NCBI GenBank assembly: GCA_937995275.1 | Contig: CALKKN010000115.1 | Span: forward strand, 1-8,304 | DNA length: 8,304 nt | Direction of reading: 5' to 3' | From: an uncultured Lysobacterales bacterium | GTDB taxonomy: Bacteria > Pseudomonadota > Gammaproteobacteria > Xanthomonadales > SZUA-36 | In this document: one piece after another, positions 1 through 6,723 of the stretch | Layout: each line of letters starts with the position of its first letter | Position numbering within the stretch: position 1 is the first letter of the stretch | Position numbers and translations under genes: made by a program | Notes under the pieces: generated by a model | Told to the model about the DNA's origin: nothing | Databases searched by the model: none | The model's input: only the letters and a program-made list of their open reading frames with translations

Positions 1-63
1 TAGCACAACCGCACGGCTCGACTAATGCCAAAGGTCATGGGGCTGGCAGCGCCGCGCGGCAGG
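1..63. other. Short non-coding flank, no feature identified
   Basis: This is the stretch downstream of the lipoprotein stop codon at 64-66. It holds a 10-bp self-complementary GC block (51-60) and a weak 5-bp inverted repeat (TGCCA 27-31, TGGCA 44-48), but no T-run that would make a convincing terminator. No gene is seen at the left edge. Confidence 0.4.
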
Positions 64-786
64 TTACTGGTGATGCAGGACAGGCAGGTGCCTGGAAATT
101 CTTGCCGGGTTTGCGCGATGGCCCGTAACCGGACGGTTCCCGGCTGCCGGTATGGAGGGCATCCGGAGGGTTCCGATGGGCGCCGCGGTTCCGGGGCCCG
201 GGCCGCGCAGACCTGCGGCGCCTGGGGGTTGCAACGACGTCGGCGCCGTGAATCCGGGAGCCGCCTTCATTCTCGGCTGCAACCCGGCCGGCAGACCACC
301 GTATCGCCTCTCGCGGCCCGGGCCGCGCTCGTCCGCCAGCCGCCAACGCTCGCTGCTTATGGCCGGTATCACAGCGGGAGGCCCGGAATAACCCGGCAAG
401 GGAACGCCGGTCCCCTCTTCTCCCGGATCGCCGCCGGGACGGTATACCGGGTGGCGCCGGTGTGGCGGATGGCCGTAAAGATGGCCGGCGTACAGTGACG
501 AGTAATAGGGCCACGGAGCGTAGTAAGGCCAGGGTGCATACCAGACGTAAAAGTGGTGCGGGTAGAAATACGGACTGTAGTAGGTATAACCCCACCACGG
601 GGAAATCCCGTAGGTGTACAGCGGCAGGTGGGGCGCGCGGTAGTGGCGATAGTAACGGACCGTGGGCGGCGATTCCGCGATGTAATAATAGCCCCCGCCC
701 GCGCCGTACACCGGTTCGTACCGGCTGCTGGCGCAGGCCCCCAACACGAGCAGGGCAACGGCAGCGATCAGGGCCTTCTTCATCAT
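64..786 (-). CDS. Tyr/Trp/Pro-rich putative outer-membrane lipoprotein
   Basis: This 240-residue protein begins with a lipoprotein signal peptide: MMKK, a hydrophobic core (AALLVL-type, residues 5-15) and lipobox LGAC with the lipidated cysteine at residue 18. The +2 residue is Ala, so by the E. coli Lol rule outer-membrane sorting is expected. The mature part has two sections. Residues 23-104 contain about 23 tyrosines and 5 tryptophans by hand count, including a tandem APWPYY APWPYY. Residues ~117-240 are rich in Pro, Gly, Ala and Arg and look disordered. I see no catalytic motif. Similar low-complexity YP-rich lipoproteins occur in proteobacteria without assigned function. Two adjacent ATG codons (784-786 and 781-783) could each start the gene, and the ribosome site upstream is weak. 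A frameshift in the tail cannot be excluded, but the frame stays open and keeps a plausible lipoprotein-tail composition. Confidence 0.72.
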   Translation of the reverse strand: MMKKALIAAVALLVLGACASSRYEPVYGAGGGYYYIAESPPTVRYYRHYRAPHLPLYTYGISPWWGYTYYSPYFYPHHFYVWYAPWPYYAPWPYYSSLYAGHLYGHPPHRRHPVYRPGGDPGEEGTGVPLPGYSGPPAVIPAISSERWRLADERGPGRERRYGGLPAGLQPRMKAAPGFTAPTSLQPPGAAGLRGPGPGTAAPIGTLRMPSIPAAGNRPVTGHRANPARISRHLPVLHHQ

Positions 787-810
787 GTCTTAGAATAACA
801 CTGCGGCGCC

Positions 811-831
811 GATCCGGCACTGAGCCGGATC
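811..831. repeat. Inverted repeat (8-bp arms, 5-nt loop) between divergent genes
   Basis: GATCCGGC (811-818) and GCCGGATC (824-831) are perfectly complementary around ACTGA. The element lies 25 bp upstream of the minus-strand lipoprotein start and 10 bp before the plus-strand -35 box. No T-run follows it on either strand, so an operator or leader hairpin fits better than a terminator. The role is inferred from position. Confidence 0.55.
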
Positions 832-845
832 AAGCGCAGCTTGAT
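829..845. repeat. Second inverted repeat (7-bp arms) overlapping the -35 box
   Basis: ATCAAGC (829-835) and GCTTGAT (839-845) form a perfect inverted repeat with a GCA spacer. The left arm shares three bases with the preceding repeat, and the right arm covers most of the putative -35 hexamer TTGATG (841-846). A protein bound here would be expected to block that promoter. No regulator is known from the window. Confidence 0.5.
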
Positions 846-871
846 GGCGCCCGCCGGATTCGGTATAGAAT
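841..871 (+). promoter_or_regulatory. Putative sigma70 promoter for the 69-residue gene
   Basis: TTGATG (841-846) is followed after 17 bp by TATAGA (864-869). An overlapping alternative -10, TAGAAT (866-871), would lie at a 19-bp spacing. Transcription would start near 876-880, about 28 bases before the ATG at 906 and upstream of its AGGGG ribosome site. A start this close also argues against the alternative in-frame ATG at 870. This is a consensus match only. Confidence 0.5.
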
Positions 872-905
872 GCGTTCCACAGACTGGAATCCAGGGGTGC
901 GCCGG

Positions 906-1115
906 ATGGCTGGCAAGGTGTTCGAATTGCAGGGTTACGCGATTGTCCTGGACAAGGTCGTCTTCCTCACGCGCGTGTTCGAAGCCGAGGACGGGGAAGG
1001 CTACCAGTTCAACATCCGGTTTGCCCGCGACCTGCGCCTGGCGCCCCGGTTCGCGACCCGGCACGAAGCCGACCTGCAGCGCAGCCTGTTGCTAAAGGCG
1101 CTCAGCGAGGCCTGA
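906..1115 (+). CDS. Small orphan protein, 69 residues
   Basis: I do not recognise this family. The 69-residue product begins MAGKVFELQGYAIVLDKV. It alternates hydrophobic and charged residues as expected for three or four beta strands (about residues 4-40), followed by a likely amphipathic helix (52-67). It has no signal peptide, membrane segment or cysteine, so it is probably cytosolic. The start at 906 is chosen because AGGGG (893-897) lies 8 bases upstream and a promoter-like element sits just before it. The frame stays open further upstream to 462, but that part is antisense to the lipoprotein gene. The final 14 bases overlap the 3' end of the convergent lipoprotein gene. Coding status rests on the promoter, ribosome site and protein-like composition, not on a recognised homologue. 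Confidence 0.65.
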   Translation: MAGKVFELQGYAIVLDKVVFLTRVFEAEDGEGYQFNIRFARDLRLAPRFATRHEADLQRSLLLKALSEA

Positions 1116-1548
1116 CTGCCTCCTCGCCGGCCGGCACGAGGCGGGCGCCCGCCTGGCCCGGTGCAAACAGAATGACCTGCACCCGGAATGTGCGCTGAGT
1201 GGCGGTATCGTCCGGCAGTTCGATGCGAAACGGACCGGTCTGGTGCGCCTGCCCGCGCTCCTGCCAGCTGATCACCACCTCGTTGGCACGATAGTCGATC
1301 TCTTCGAAACGGTTGTTGCACTGCGAGCGCGGCAGGATGTTGCCGCAGCCCGCGAACGCGCCGGTCGCGGGCACCCGGATCATCACGTCAGTGACCGGGT
1401 AGGACAGCTCGTTGCGGATTTCCAGCCCGCTGATGACGATTGCCGGCACTTCCGGAGTCGGGACTGGCGCCGGGAGCGAAGCGCAGGCCTGCAGGAACGC
1501 GGTCGACAGTCCGCAGAGGAGCCCGAACCCGAGGCCTCGTCCACTCAA
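1102..1548 (-). CDS. Small putative lipoprotein coupled to the DUF4239 gene
   Basis: This 148-residue protein has a lipoprotein signal: a short SGR n-region, a hydrophobic stretch (GLGFGLLCGLSTAF) and lipobox LQAC with Cys22. A Pro-rich linker (about residues 26-36) leads to a likely single beta-rich domain. That domain carries two cysteines in a CGNILPRSQC context, a plausible periplasmic disulfide, and the segments NELSYPVTDVMIRVP and NEVVISW look like beta strands. I recognise no named family. The start codon is TTG (1546-1548), overlapping the TGA stop (1545-1547) of the upstream gene, which implies translational coupling. No in-frame ATG lies nearby, and only TTG leaves a complete signal peptide. 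It is the last gene of the pepN operon and runs 14 bp into the convergent small gene. Function is unknown; an envelope role is inferred. Confidence 0.78.
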   Translation of the reverse strand: MSGRGLGFGLLCGLSTAFLQACASLPAPVPTPEVPAIVISGLEIRNELSYPVTDVMIRVPATGAFAGCGNILPRSQCNNRFEEIDYRANEVVISWQERGQAHQTGPFRIELPDDTATQRTFRVQVILFAPGQAGARLVPAGEEAVRPR

Positions 1549-2363
1549 AGCCGCTCGGCACCGGGGACGCCGGAGGTCTGCTCTTCCATGCGGCCCTCCA
1601 GTTCCACCATCAACCCCTGGTCCAACTGGAACAGGCTCATGTTCGGCCGGTCGAGGTCGGTAATCAGCACCATGACCGCTGAAAAGGTGACGGCCAGGGT
1701 CCAGGTGGCCAGGCTGCTGCGGGTGCCCGTCAGGCCCGCCTGATAACCCATCACGACCATCGACAATAAAGCCATCCCGAACAGCGTCATCCAGATGATC
1801 GGCGAAATGCGGTTGAAGATGGCGGCCTGCAAGCGGGCGTCGTGCGCGGCGATCATGGCCAGCACCGACTGCGCGAAGATTCCGGTGTCCACGCCCTCCC
1901 CCTTATCCTCCATGGCGGCTTCCGCCAGCCCCCAAAGCAAGTCGTGCATACGCTCCGACTCGCGGACCATTGCCACCACCTGGTCGCTGTCGCCTTCGTT
2001 GACCGCCTGGACGGTGTCCAGCCGCAAGGTGGCGAATCGCTTGAGCACATCCTTGGCCAGCACGCCGGCGTCCTCATCGAGAAGATCAGCGCCCCTGAAT
2101 GCCGAATCGATCGCGCTGACTTCCATCATGTAGGCCCGGGTGCGTTCCTCGAAATGGTGCTGCGCAATGCTGAAGCTGAATGCCAGCATGAACGCCAGCA
2201 GCCCCAGGGATGCCCCCATGATGGCCCGCACCTGCGCCATCTGGGGTTTGCCCTTCTTGCGGTGTCGCCGTCCGTATCGAAACCCGAATTCGATAAATAA
2301 CACCTGCGCCGCAACACACAGAATCGCCAGCGGCACCAGCGGTAATTGATCGAGGCCATTCAC
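1545..2363 (-). CDS. DUF4239 (bestrophin-like) inner-membrane protein
   Basis: The 272-residue protein shows four likely membrane segments at about 8-28, 47-67, 186-208 and 217-236. A soluble, helical, charged loop of roughly 115 residues separates the two pairs. This arrangement, with the ITDLDRP motif just after the fourth helix (residues 234-240), matches the DUF4239 family, called bestrophin-like in domain databases. Its biochemical function is not established. The start is GTG at 2361-2363, which shares bases with the pepN stop (GTGA overlap). A GGGGGG run (2372-2377) lies 8 bases upstream as ribosome site, inside the pepN 3' end. Tight coupling to an aminopeptidase on one side and a lipoprotein on the other implies co-expression but does not reveal a role. 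Channel activity should not be assumed from the domain name. Confidence 0.85.
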   Translation of the reverse strand: MNGLDQLPLVPLAILCVAAQVLFIEFGFRYGRRHRKKGKPQMAQVRAIMGASLGLLAFMLAFSFSIAQHHFEERTRAYMMEVSAIDSAFRGADLLDEDAGVLAKDVLKRFATLRLDTVQAVNEGDSDQVVAMVRESERMHDLLWGLAEAAMEDKGEGVDTGIFAQSVLAMIAAHDARLQAAIFNRISPIIWMTLFGMALLSMVVMGYQAGLTGTRSSLATWTLAVTFSAVMVLITDLDRPNMSLFQLDQGLMVELEGRMEEQTSGVPGAERL

Positions 2364-5029
2364 TGGTCATTCCCCCCGCCGGCCATCGCCAGCGCATTGC
2401 CTACAATTTCGGAGACGTCGGGCGACAGGCCGCCGGCGGCCTGGATGCGCTGCAGTTCGGACTGCATCGAATCGCGCCGCCGGGCCTCATAACGCGTCCA
2501 GGAATTGAACGCAGCGACCAGGCGGGCGGCCACCTGCGGATTCAGCGCGTTCAGCGCGAGTACCTGATCGGCAACCAGACGGTAACCCGAGCCGTCCGGT
2601 GCATGGAAGCCGGTCGGATTCAACGTAGCGAAGGCACCCAGCAGCGAGCGCACCTTGTTCGGATTGGTGATGCTGAACGCCGCATGACCCAGCAGGTTTC
2701 GAACCTGCTCCACGGTATCCGGCCCGGGCACGGTAGCCTGGATCACAAACCACTTGTCCATGACCAGGCTGTCCTCCTGCCAGCGCTGTTCGAAGTCCCG
2801 CAGGGCGGAGGCTGCGCCCGGCGCGCCGGTCCACACGAGGCCCTGCAGCGCCGCGAGCGTGTCGGTCATGTTGTCGCTGCCGTGCAACTGGGCCTCTGCC
2901 AGCTCAATGCCGCCCGGCGTGCGCAACAGGTAGGACAGGCAAACGTTACGCAGGCTGCGCCGCGCCATCGATGCGGCAGACTTGTCGTAGGGACCGTCGC
3001 CGGCCAGTTCCGAGTACCGCTGGCGCCAGACAGCCGCCAGCGCCTTTGCCAGCTCCGCCCTCACGAACTCCCGCGCGGCGTGGATGCCGTCGATGTCGAT
3101 GACCTGCATCTGCTCCGCCAGGTAGTCTTCTTCCGGCAGCGACAGCGCTTCGGCGATCAGCGCCGGGTCGGAATCGCGGTCAGCCAGCAATGCCTCGAAA
3201 GCGGCGAGCAGGTGATCACCCAGGCTCGGCTTGCCGCCCGCGGCCAGGCGCTCGACATTGTCCAGGATCTCCCGCTGGGCGAGCAGCTGCGCCGCCTCCC
3301 AGCGCACGAATGCGTCCCGGTCATGAGCCATCAGCGCCGCCAGTTCCTGCGGGCGATACGGATACTCGAGCTTCACCGGCGCAGAGAATCCGCGCAGCAG
3401 CGACGGCACCGGCGGCTGGTCGACGTTGACGAAGGTGAAGCTCTGCTCCGCTTGCTCCACGAGCAGGACGCGTGACGTGCCGTGGGGCCTGTCCTCACCG
3501 GCAAGCTGCAGCGGCAGTTCCCGGCCGTCGGCCGCCAGCAAGCCGACTGCCAGCGGGACAACGAGCGGGCTCTTTTCAGGCTGGCCGAGTGTCGGTGGCG
3601 TACGCTGCGAGACGCTCAGGACATAGGTCTTCGCCGTGTCATCGTAATCGCCGCGAACCGTCAGTCCGGGCGTGCCCGACTGTCCGTACCAGTGACCGAA
3701 CCGGTCCAGGTTCAGCCCGTTCGCATCCGCCATCGCGGCGCGGAAGTCGTCACAGGTCACGGCTTCGTGGTCATGACGCCGGAAATACAGCTTCATGCCC
3801 TTCTGGAACCCTTCTTCGCCGAGCAGCGTGTGATACATCCGGATGATCTCGGCGCCCTTCTGGTACACCGTCATCGTATAGAAATTATTGACTTCAATAT
3901 ATTTGTCAGGCCTTATCGGATGGGACATGGGGCCTGAATCCTCGGGAAACTGCCGGCTGCGCAGTGCCCGGACGTCGCGGATGCGCTTAACGGCGCGGGA
4001 CTGCATGTCCGACGAGAATTCCTGGTCGCGGAATACGGTCAGGCCTTCCTTCAGGGTCAGCTGGAACCAGTCACGGCAGGTCACGCGGTTTCCCGTCCAG
4101 TTGTGGAAATACTCGTGCCCGATGACGCCCTCGATGCCCTGGTAGTCCAGGTCGGTAGCGGTGTCCGGCCGCGCCAGCACGTATTTCGAGTTGAATATGT
4201 TCAGCGACTTGTTTTCCATCGCTCCCATGTTGAAGTCATTGGTGACGACGACGTGGTAGATGTCGAGGTCGTATTCGAGGTCGAACCGGCCTTCTTCCCA
4301 CTTCATCGCATGCTTCAGCGATTCCATGGCGTGCCCGCACTTGTCCTCGTTGCCGTGCTCGACGTAGAACCGGAGCGTCACCTCGCGGCCCCTGCGGGTC
4401 ACGAACCGGTCCTCCACGCAGGCAAGGTCGCCGGCGACCAGCGCGAACAGGTAGCTGGGCTTGGGAAACGGATCGTCCCAGCGAACCCAGTGCCGACCGT
4501 CCTCCAACTCGCCGGAGTCGACCGCGTTGCCATTGCTGAGCAGCACCGGATAGCGCGCCCGGTCGGCCACCACGGTGACCTCGTAGCGGGTCATAACGTC
4601 CGGACGGTCGGGGAAGTAGGTGATCTTGCGGAAACCCTCCGCCTCGCACTGGGTGAGCAAAAAATCGCCGGAGGGGTAAAGGCCTTCCAGCGCCGTGTTG
4701 TCCTGGGGCCGGATCAGGACTTCGACATCCAGGCGTCCGCGATCGGGAGCCTGGTGAATGATCAGCTCGTCAGCCGTCCGCTCGTAGGCGCCCGGCCCCA
4801 GCTCACGCCCGTCCAGGGCTAGCGACACCAGTTCCATGTCCTGGCCGTTCAGCTGGATGTCGGTGACCTTTTCGGCGTCCGGGTTGCGCTGAAAATGGAG
4901 TTCGGACCTGACCCGTGTCGCATCCTCCCCGATTTCGAAGTGGAAACGGGCCTGCTGCAGGTCCCAGGGAAAAGGCGTGTAATCTTTGCGATAGACCGCT
5001 GTGCTTCTCGAACCGTGTTTCATGACCAT
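2360..5029 (-). CDS. pepN: Aminopeptidase N (M1 family zinc peptidase)
   Basis: PepN removes N-terminal amino acids from peptides in the cytoplasm and completes protein turnover. From the ATG at 5027-5029 the product is 889 residues, close to the 870 of E. coli PepN. The M1 signatures are intact: GAMEN (about residues 269-273, binding the substrate amino terminus), the zinc motif HEYFH (305-309), the third zinc ligand Glu at about 328 in LKEGLT, and the catalytic Tyr near 389 in TVYQKG. The long C-terminal part matches the Ig-like and helical domains of the gammaproteobacterial type. Starts at 5029 and 5023 (two residues shorter) both have GGA/GGGA-like sites upstream. The longer GTG start at 5047 lacks one. 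There is no signal peptide. It is the first gene of an operon with the DUF4239 and lipoprotein genes, and its stop overlaps the next start by 4 nt. Confidence 0.97.
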   Translation of the reverse strand: MVMKHGSRSTAVYRKDYTPFPWDLQQARFHFEIGEDATRVRSELHFQRNPDAEKVTDIQLNGQDMELVSLALDGRELGPGAYERTADELIIHQAPDRGRLDVEVLIRPQDNTALEGLYPSGDFLLTQCEAEGFRKITYFPDRPDVMTRYEVTVVADRARYPVLLSNGNAVDSGELEDGRHWVRWDDPFPKPSYLFALVAGDLACVEDRFVTRRGREVTLRFYVEHGNEDKCGHAMESLKHAMKWEEGRFDLEYDLDIYHVVVTNDFNMGAMENKSLNIFNSKYVLARPDTATDLDYQGIEGVIGHEYFHNWTGNRVTCRDWFQLTLKEGLTVFRDQEFSSDMQSRAVKRIRDVRALRSRQFPEDSGPMSHPIRPDKYIEVNNFYTMTVYQKGAEIIRMYHTLLGEEGFQKGMKLYFRRHDHEAVTCDDFRAAMADANGLNLDRFGHWYGQSGTPGLTVRGDYDDTAKTYVLSVSQRTPPTLGQPEKSPLVVPLAVGLLAADGRELPLQLAGEDRPHGTSRVLLVEQAEQSFTFVNVDQPPVPSLLRGFSAPVKLEYPYRPQELAALMAHDRDAFVRWEAAQLLAQREILDNVERLAAGGKPSLGDHLLAAFEALLADRDSDPALIAEALSLPEEDYLAEQMQVIDIDGIHAAREFVRAELAKALAAVWRQRYSELAGDGPYDKSAASMARRSLRNVCLSYLLRTPGGIELAEAQLHGSDNMTDTLAALQGLVWTGAPGAASALRDFEQRWQEDSLVMDKWFVIQATVPGPDTVEQVRNLLGHAAFSITNPNKVRSLLGAFATLNPTGFHAPDGSGYRLVADQVLALNALNPQVAARLVAAFNSWTRYEARRRDSMQSELQRIQAAGGLSPDVSEIVGNALAMAGGGNDQ

Positions 5030-5092
5030 TCCATGCAATCCCGACACCGCAGATAATCGGGACGGGCTGGCGATTTTTCCAGAGGGGCAAGT

Positions 5093-5098
5093 ATTATA
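5093..5098 (-). promoter_or_regulatory. Putative -10 element of the pepN operon promoter
   Basis: Read on the minus strand, 5098-5093 is a perfect TATAAT preceded by GGGCC. It would start transcription near 5086, about 57 bases before the pepN ATG. No good -35 box stands at 17 bp; CTGACA (5125-5120) is a near match but 21 bp away. The upstream part of this promoter lies over the ribosome site and start of the divergent dehydratase gene. Confidence 0.5.
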
Positions 5099-5127
5099 GG
5101 CCCTGTAAGCGCCTGGAGTTGTCAGAA

Positions 5128-6108
5128 TTGACCCGCCCGATGGAAGTCGACATACCCGACATCGCCGACGTACACCTGGCTCATGCCCGGATTCGCGCCC
5201 AGGTGCGCGTGACGCCGGTGATCAACGATCCGGGCCTCGACGATGCCCTGGCATGCCAGCTCCACTGCAAGTGCGAGAATCTGCAGCGTACGGGGGCGTT
5301 CAAATTCCGCGGCGCCTCCAACGCCATCGCCCGCCTCGGCGAGGACGGCAGGCACGGTGCCGTGGCCACTCATTCGTCCGGCAACCATGGAGCCGCGCTG
5401 GCGCTGGCCGCTCAACTGGACGGCCGTCGGGCGCATGTGGTCATGCCGGAAGATTCATCGCCGATGAAAGTGGACGCGGTCCGCGCATACGGCGGGGAGG
5501 TACACTTCTGCGCGCCGACCAACGCCGCACGGGCGGCGGCCCTCGAAGTCCTCGTACAGGAAGGTAACATCCCGGTGCACCCCTATGACGATGCCGCCAT
5601 CATCGCCGGCCAGGGCACCGCGGCGCTCGAACTCGAACAGGCCGTCCCGTCACTGGAAATGGTCATCACGCCGGTCGGCGGCGGCGGCTTGATTGCCGGT
5701 ACGGCGATAGCGACCCGCGCCTGGGGGGTATCCGTGTACGGCGCCGAACCCAGCGGGGCCGCGGACACCGCGGCGAGTCTGCAGCTCGGCAGTATCGTGA
5801 AGGACTTTTCTCCGGATACCATCGCCGACGGCCTGAGGGCCATTGTCGGCGTGCGTAACTTCGAGGTTATCCGGCAGTCCGTAAAGGCGGTGCTCACCGT
5901 CAGCGACGACGATATCCGCGCAGCGATGGTCCTGGCCTGGCGCCATCTGAGACTACTCATCGAACCTTCGTCGGCCACGGTGATCGCGGCCATCCGCAAC
6001 AACCCGGATCTCTTCGCGGGGCGCAGGGTAGGGGCGATCATCAGCGGCGGGAACGTCTATCCCTCGGACTGGCTGGAGCTGACCCGGTCAGCCGGCGGCG
6101 GCGCATGA
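5128..6108 (+). CDS. PLP-dependent threonine/serine dehydratase (fold type II)
   Basis: This enzyme probably deaminates threonine and/or serine to the 2-oxo acid plus ammonia. Numbered from the TTG at 5128 (326 residues), the pyridoxal-binding lysine lies in AFKFRG (Lys59). The substrate loop SSGNHG is at about 83-88, the phosphate-binding glycine loop GGGGLIAG at about 184-191, EPSSA at about 279-283 and SGGN at about 306-309. All are hallmarks of the threonine deaminase/serine racemase group. The roughly 330-residue length means there is no C-terminal ACT regulatory domain, unlike biosynthetic IlvA, so a catabolic (TdcB-like) or serine racemase-like enzyme is more likely. Substrate cannot be settled from sequence. 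TTG 5128 is preferred because GGAG (5115-5118) lies 9 bases upstream. An upstream TTG at 5119 would abut that site, and the ATG at 5140 is a possible alternative without a clear ribosome site. It is divergent from pepN. Confidence 0.92.
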   Translation: MTRPMEVDIPDIADVHLAHARIRAQVRVTPVINDPGLDDALACQLHCKCENLQRTGAFKFRGASNAIARLGEDGRHGAVATHSSGNHGAALALAAQLDGRRAHVVMPEDSSPMKVDAVRAYGGEVHFCAPTNAARAAALEVLVQEGNIPVHPYDDAAIIAGQGTAALELEQAVPSLEMVITPVGGGGLIAGTAIATRAWGVSVYGAEPSGAADTAASLQLGSIVKDFSPDTIADGLRAIVGVRNFEVIRQSVKAVLTVSDDDIRAAMVLAWRHLRLLIEPSSATVIAAIRNNPDLFAGRRVGAIISGGNVYPSDWLELTRSAGGGA

Positions 6109-6176
6109 CCCGCCCGGTGTTGTCGGATACCGGCCCGGACTGTACGAACTGATCCGGTCCCAGGCGAAGCAGGCAA

Positions 6177-6674
6177 ATGCAGGAACTGATCATACTACGG
6201 CACGCCAGGGCAGTCCCGTGGCATCCCGGCGTCGAGGACTTTCCGCGGGCGCTGAGTGAGGCAGGCAGGGAGCATGCAGCCACACTCGCTCGATGGATCT
6301 GCGATCACGCCGCTCTGCCGGACGAAATCCTGTGCTCGCCTTCACAACGCACCCGGGAGACACTTGCCCCCCTGCTGGCCATGCGCCCCGACCTGGAATG
6401 CCGTACCAGCTTCGTTCCGCAGATTTACGGAGCGTCTACGGGCACGCTGACGCAACTGCTGGACGGGGCGTTCGCCGGCAGCGACCGCGTCCTGATGGTC
6501 GGGCACAACCCCGGTTTCGAAATGTTGGCGTTCGACCTGCTGGCTCCTTCCGAGCGGGGCAGGTTGGAGGGCCTGCCGACCGGTACATTGCTGGTGATCG
6601 GATTCCGCTTCGGATGGCCCGGGGACGCCGGCCGCGGCACGCTGCGCCATATTGTCCGGGGGCGGCAACGCTAG
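6177..6674 (+). CDS. sixA: SixA-type histidine phosphatase
   Basis: This 165-residue protein belongs to the histidine phosphatase (phosphoglycerate mutase-like) superfamily. The catalytic RHA motif is at residues 8-10 (phosphate acceptor His9), a second active-site arginine is in SPSQRTRET (Arg58), and the second catalytic histidine is His110 in VGHNPG. Its small size and the LRHA...VGHNP pattern fit SixA, which in E. coli removes phosphate from phosphohistidine in phosphotransfer proteins. The physiological target here is unknown. There is no signal peptide, so it is cytosolic. The ATG at 6177 has AGGCGAAG-like purines 7 bases upstream. The gene starts 68 bp after the dehydratase on the same strand with no obvious terminator between, so co-transcription is possible. 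Its TAG stop lies inside a 12-bp inverted-repeat arm. Confidence 0.9.
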   Translation: MQELIILRHARAVPWHPGVEDFPRALSEAGREHAATLARWICDHAALPDEILCSPSQRTRETLAPLLAMRPDLECRTSFVPQIYGASTGTLTQLLDGAFAGSDRVLMVGHNPGFEMLAFDLLAPSERGRLEGLPTGTLLVIGFRFGWPGDAGRGTLRHIVRGRQR

Positions 6675-6723
6675 CCCGAACATCGCGCCGGAATCCCGGA
6701 TGACAGTGCCGTGTTCGGGCTAG
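6671..6723. terminator. 12-bp perfect inverted repeat spanning both convergent stop codons
   Basis: CTAGCCCGAACA (6671-6682) and TGTTCGGGCTAG (6712-6723) pair perfectly around a 29-nt loop. The arms contain the TAG stop of sixA (6672-6674) and, on the other strand, the TAG stop of msrC (6722-6720). A stem on either transcript is predicted at the mRNA 3' end. No T-run follows on either strand, so it is not a textbook intrinsic terminator. It may stabilise 3' ends or act with Rho. Confidence 0.55.

Noticed and set aside
27..60. Possible terminator downstream of the first lipoprotein gene
   Set aside because: It offers only a 5-bp arm pair and a GC palindrome with no T-run, which is within chance for DNA of this GC content.
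35..820. Alternative 261-residue minus-strand frame over the first lipoprotein gene
   Set aside because: The translation is Arg/Pro-rich with no signal peptide. The competing frame starts with an intact lipoprotein signal and lipobox.
462..905. Upstream extension of the small plus-strand gene to 462
   Set aside because: The extension is antisense to the lipoprotein gene, has shadow-frame composition, and lies upstream of the likely promoter and of the AGGGG ribosome site serving the ATG at 906.
2603..4822. Long plus-strand open frames (for example 2603-3475 and 4103-4822) opposite pepN
   Set aside because: They lie antisense to a complete PepN with intact catalytic motifs. Their translations are Arg/Gly/Pro/Val-rich with no recognisable domain, as expected from mirror frames of high-GC codon bias.
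5030..5047. GTG at 5047 as pepN start
   Set aside because: No ribosome site precedes it, and it adds residues not expected for PepN. The ATG codons at 5029 or 5023 are better placed.
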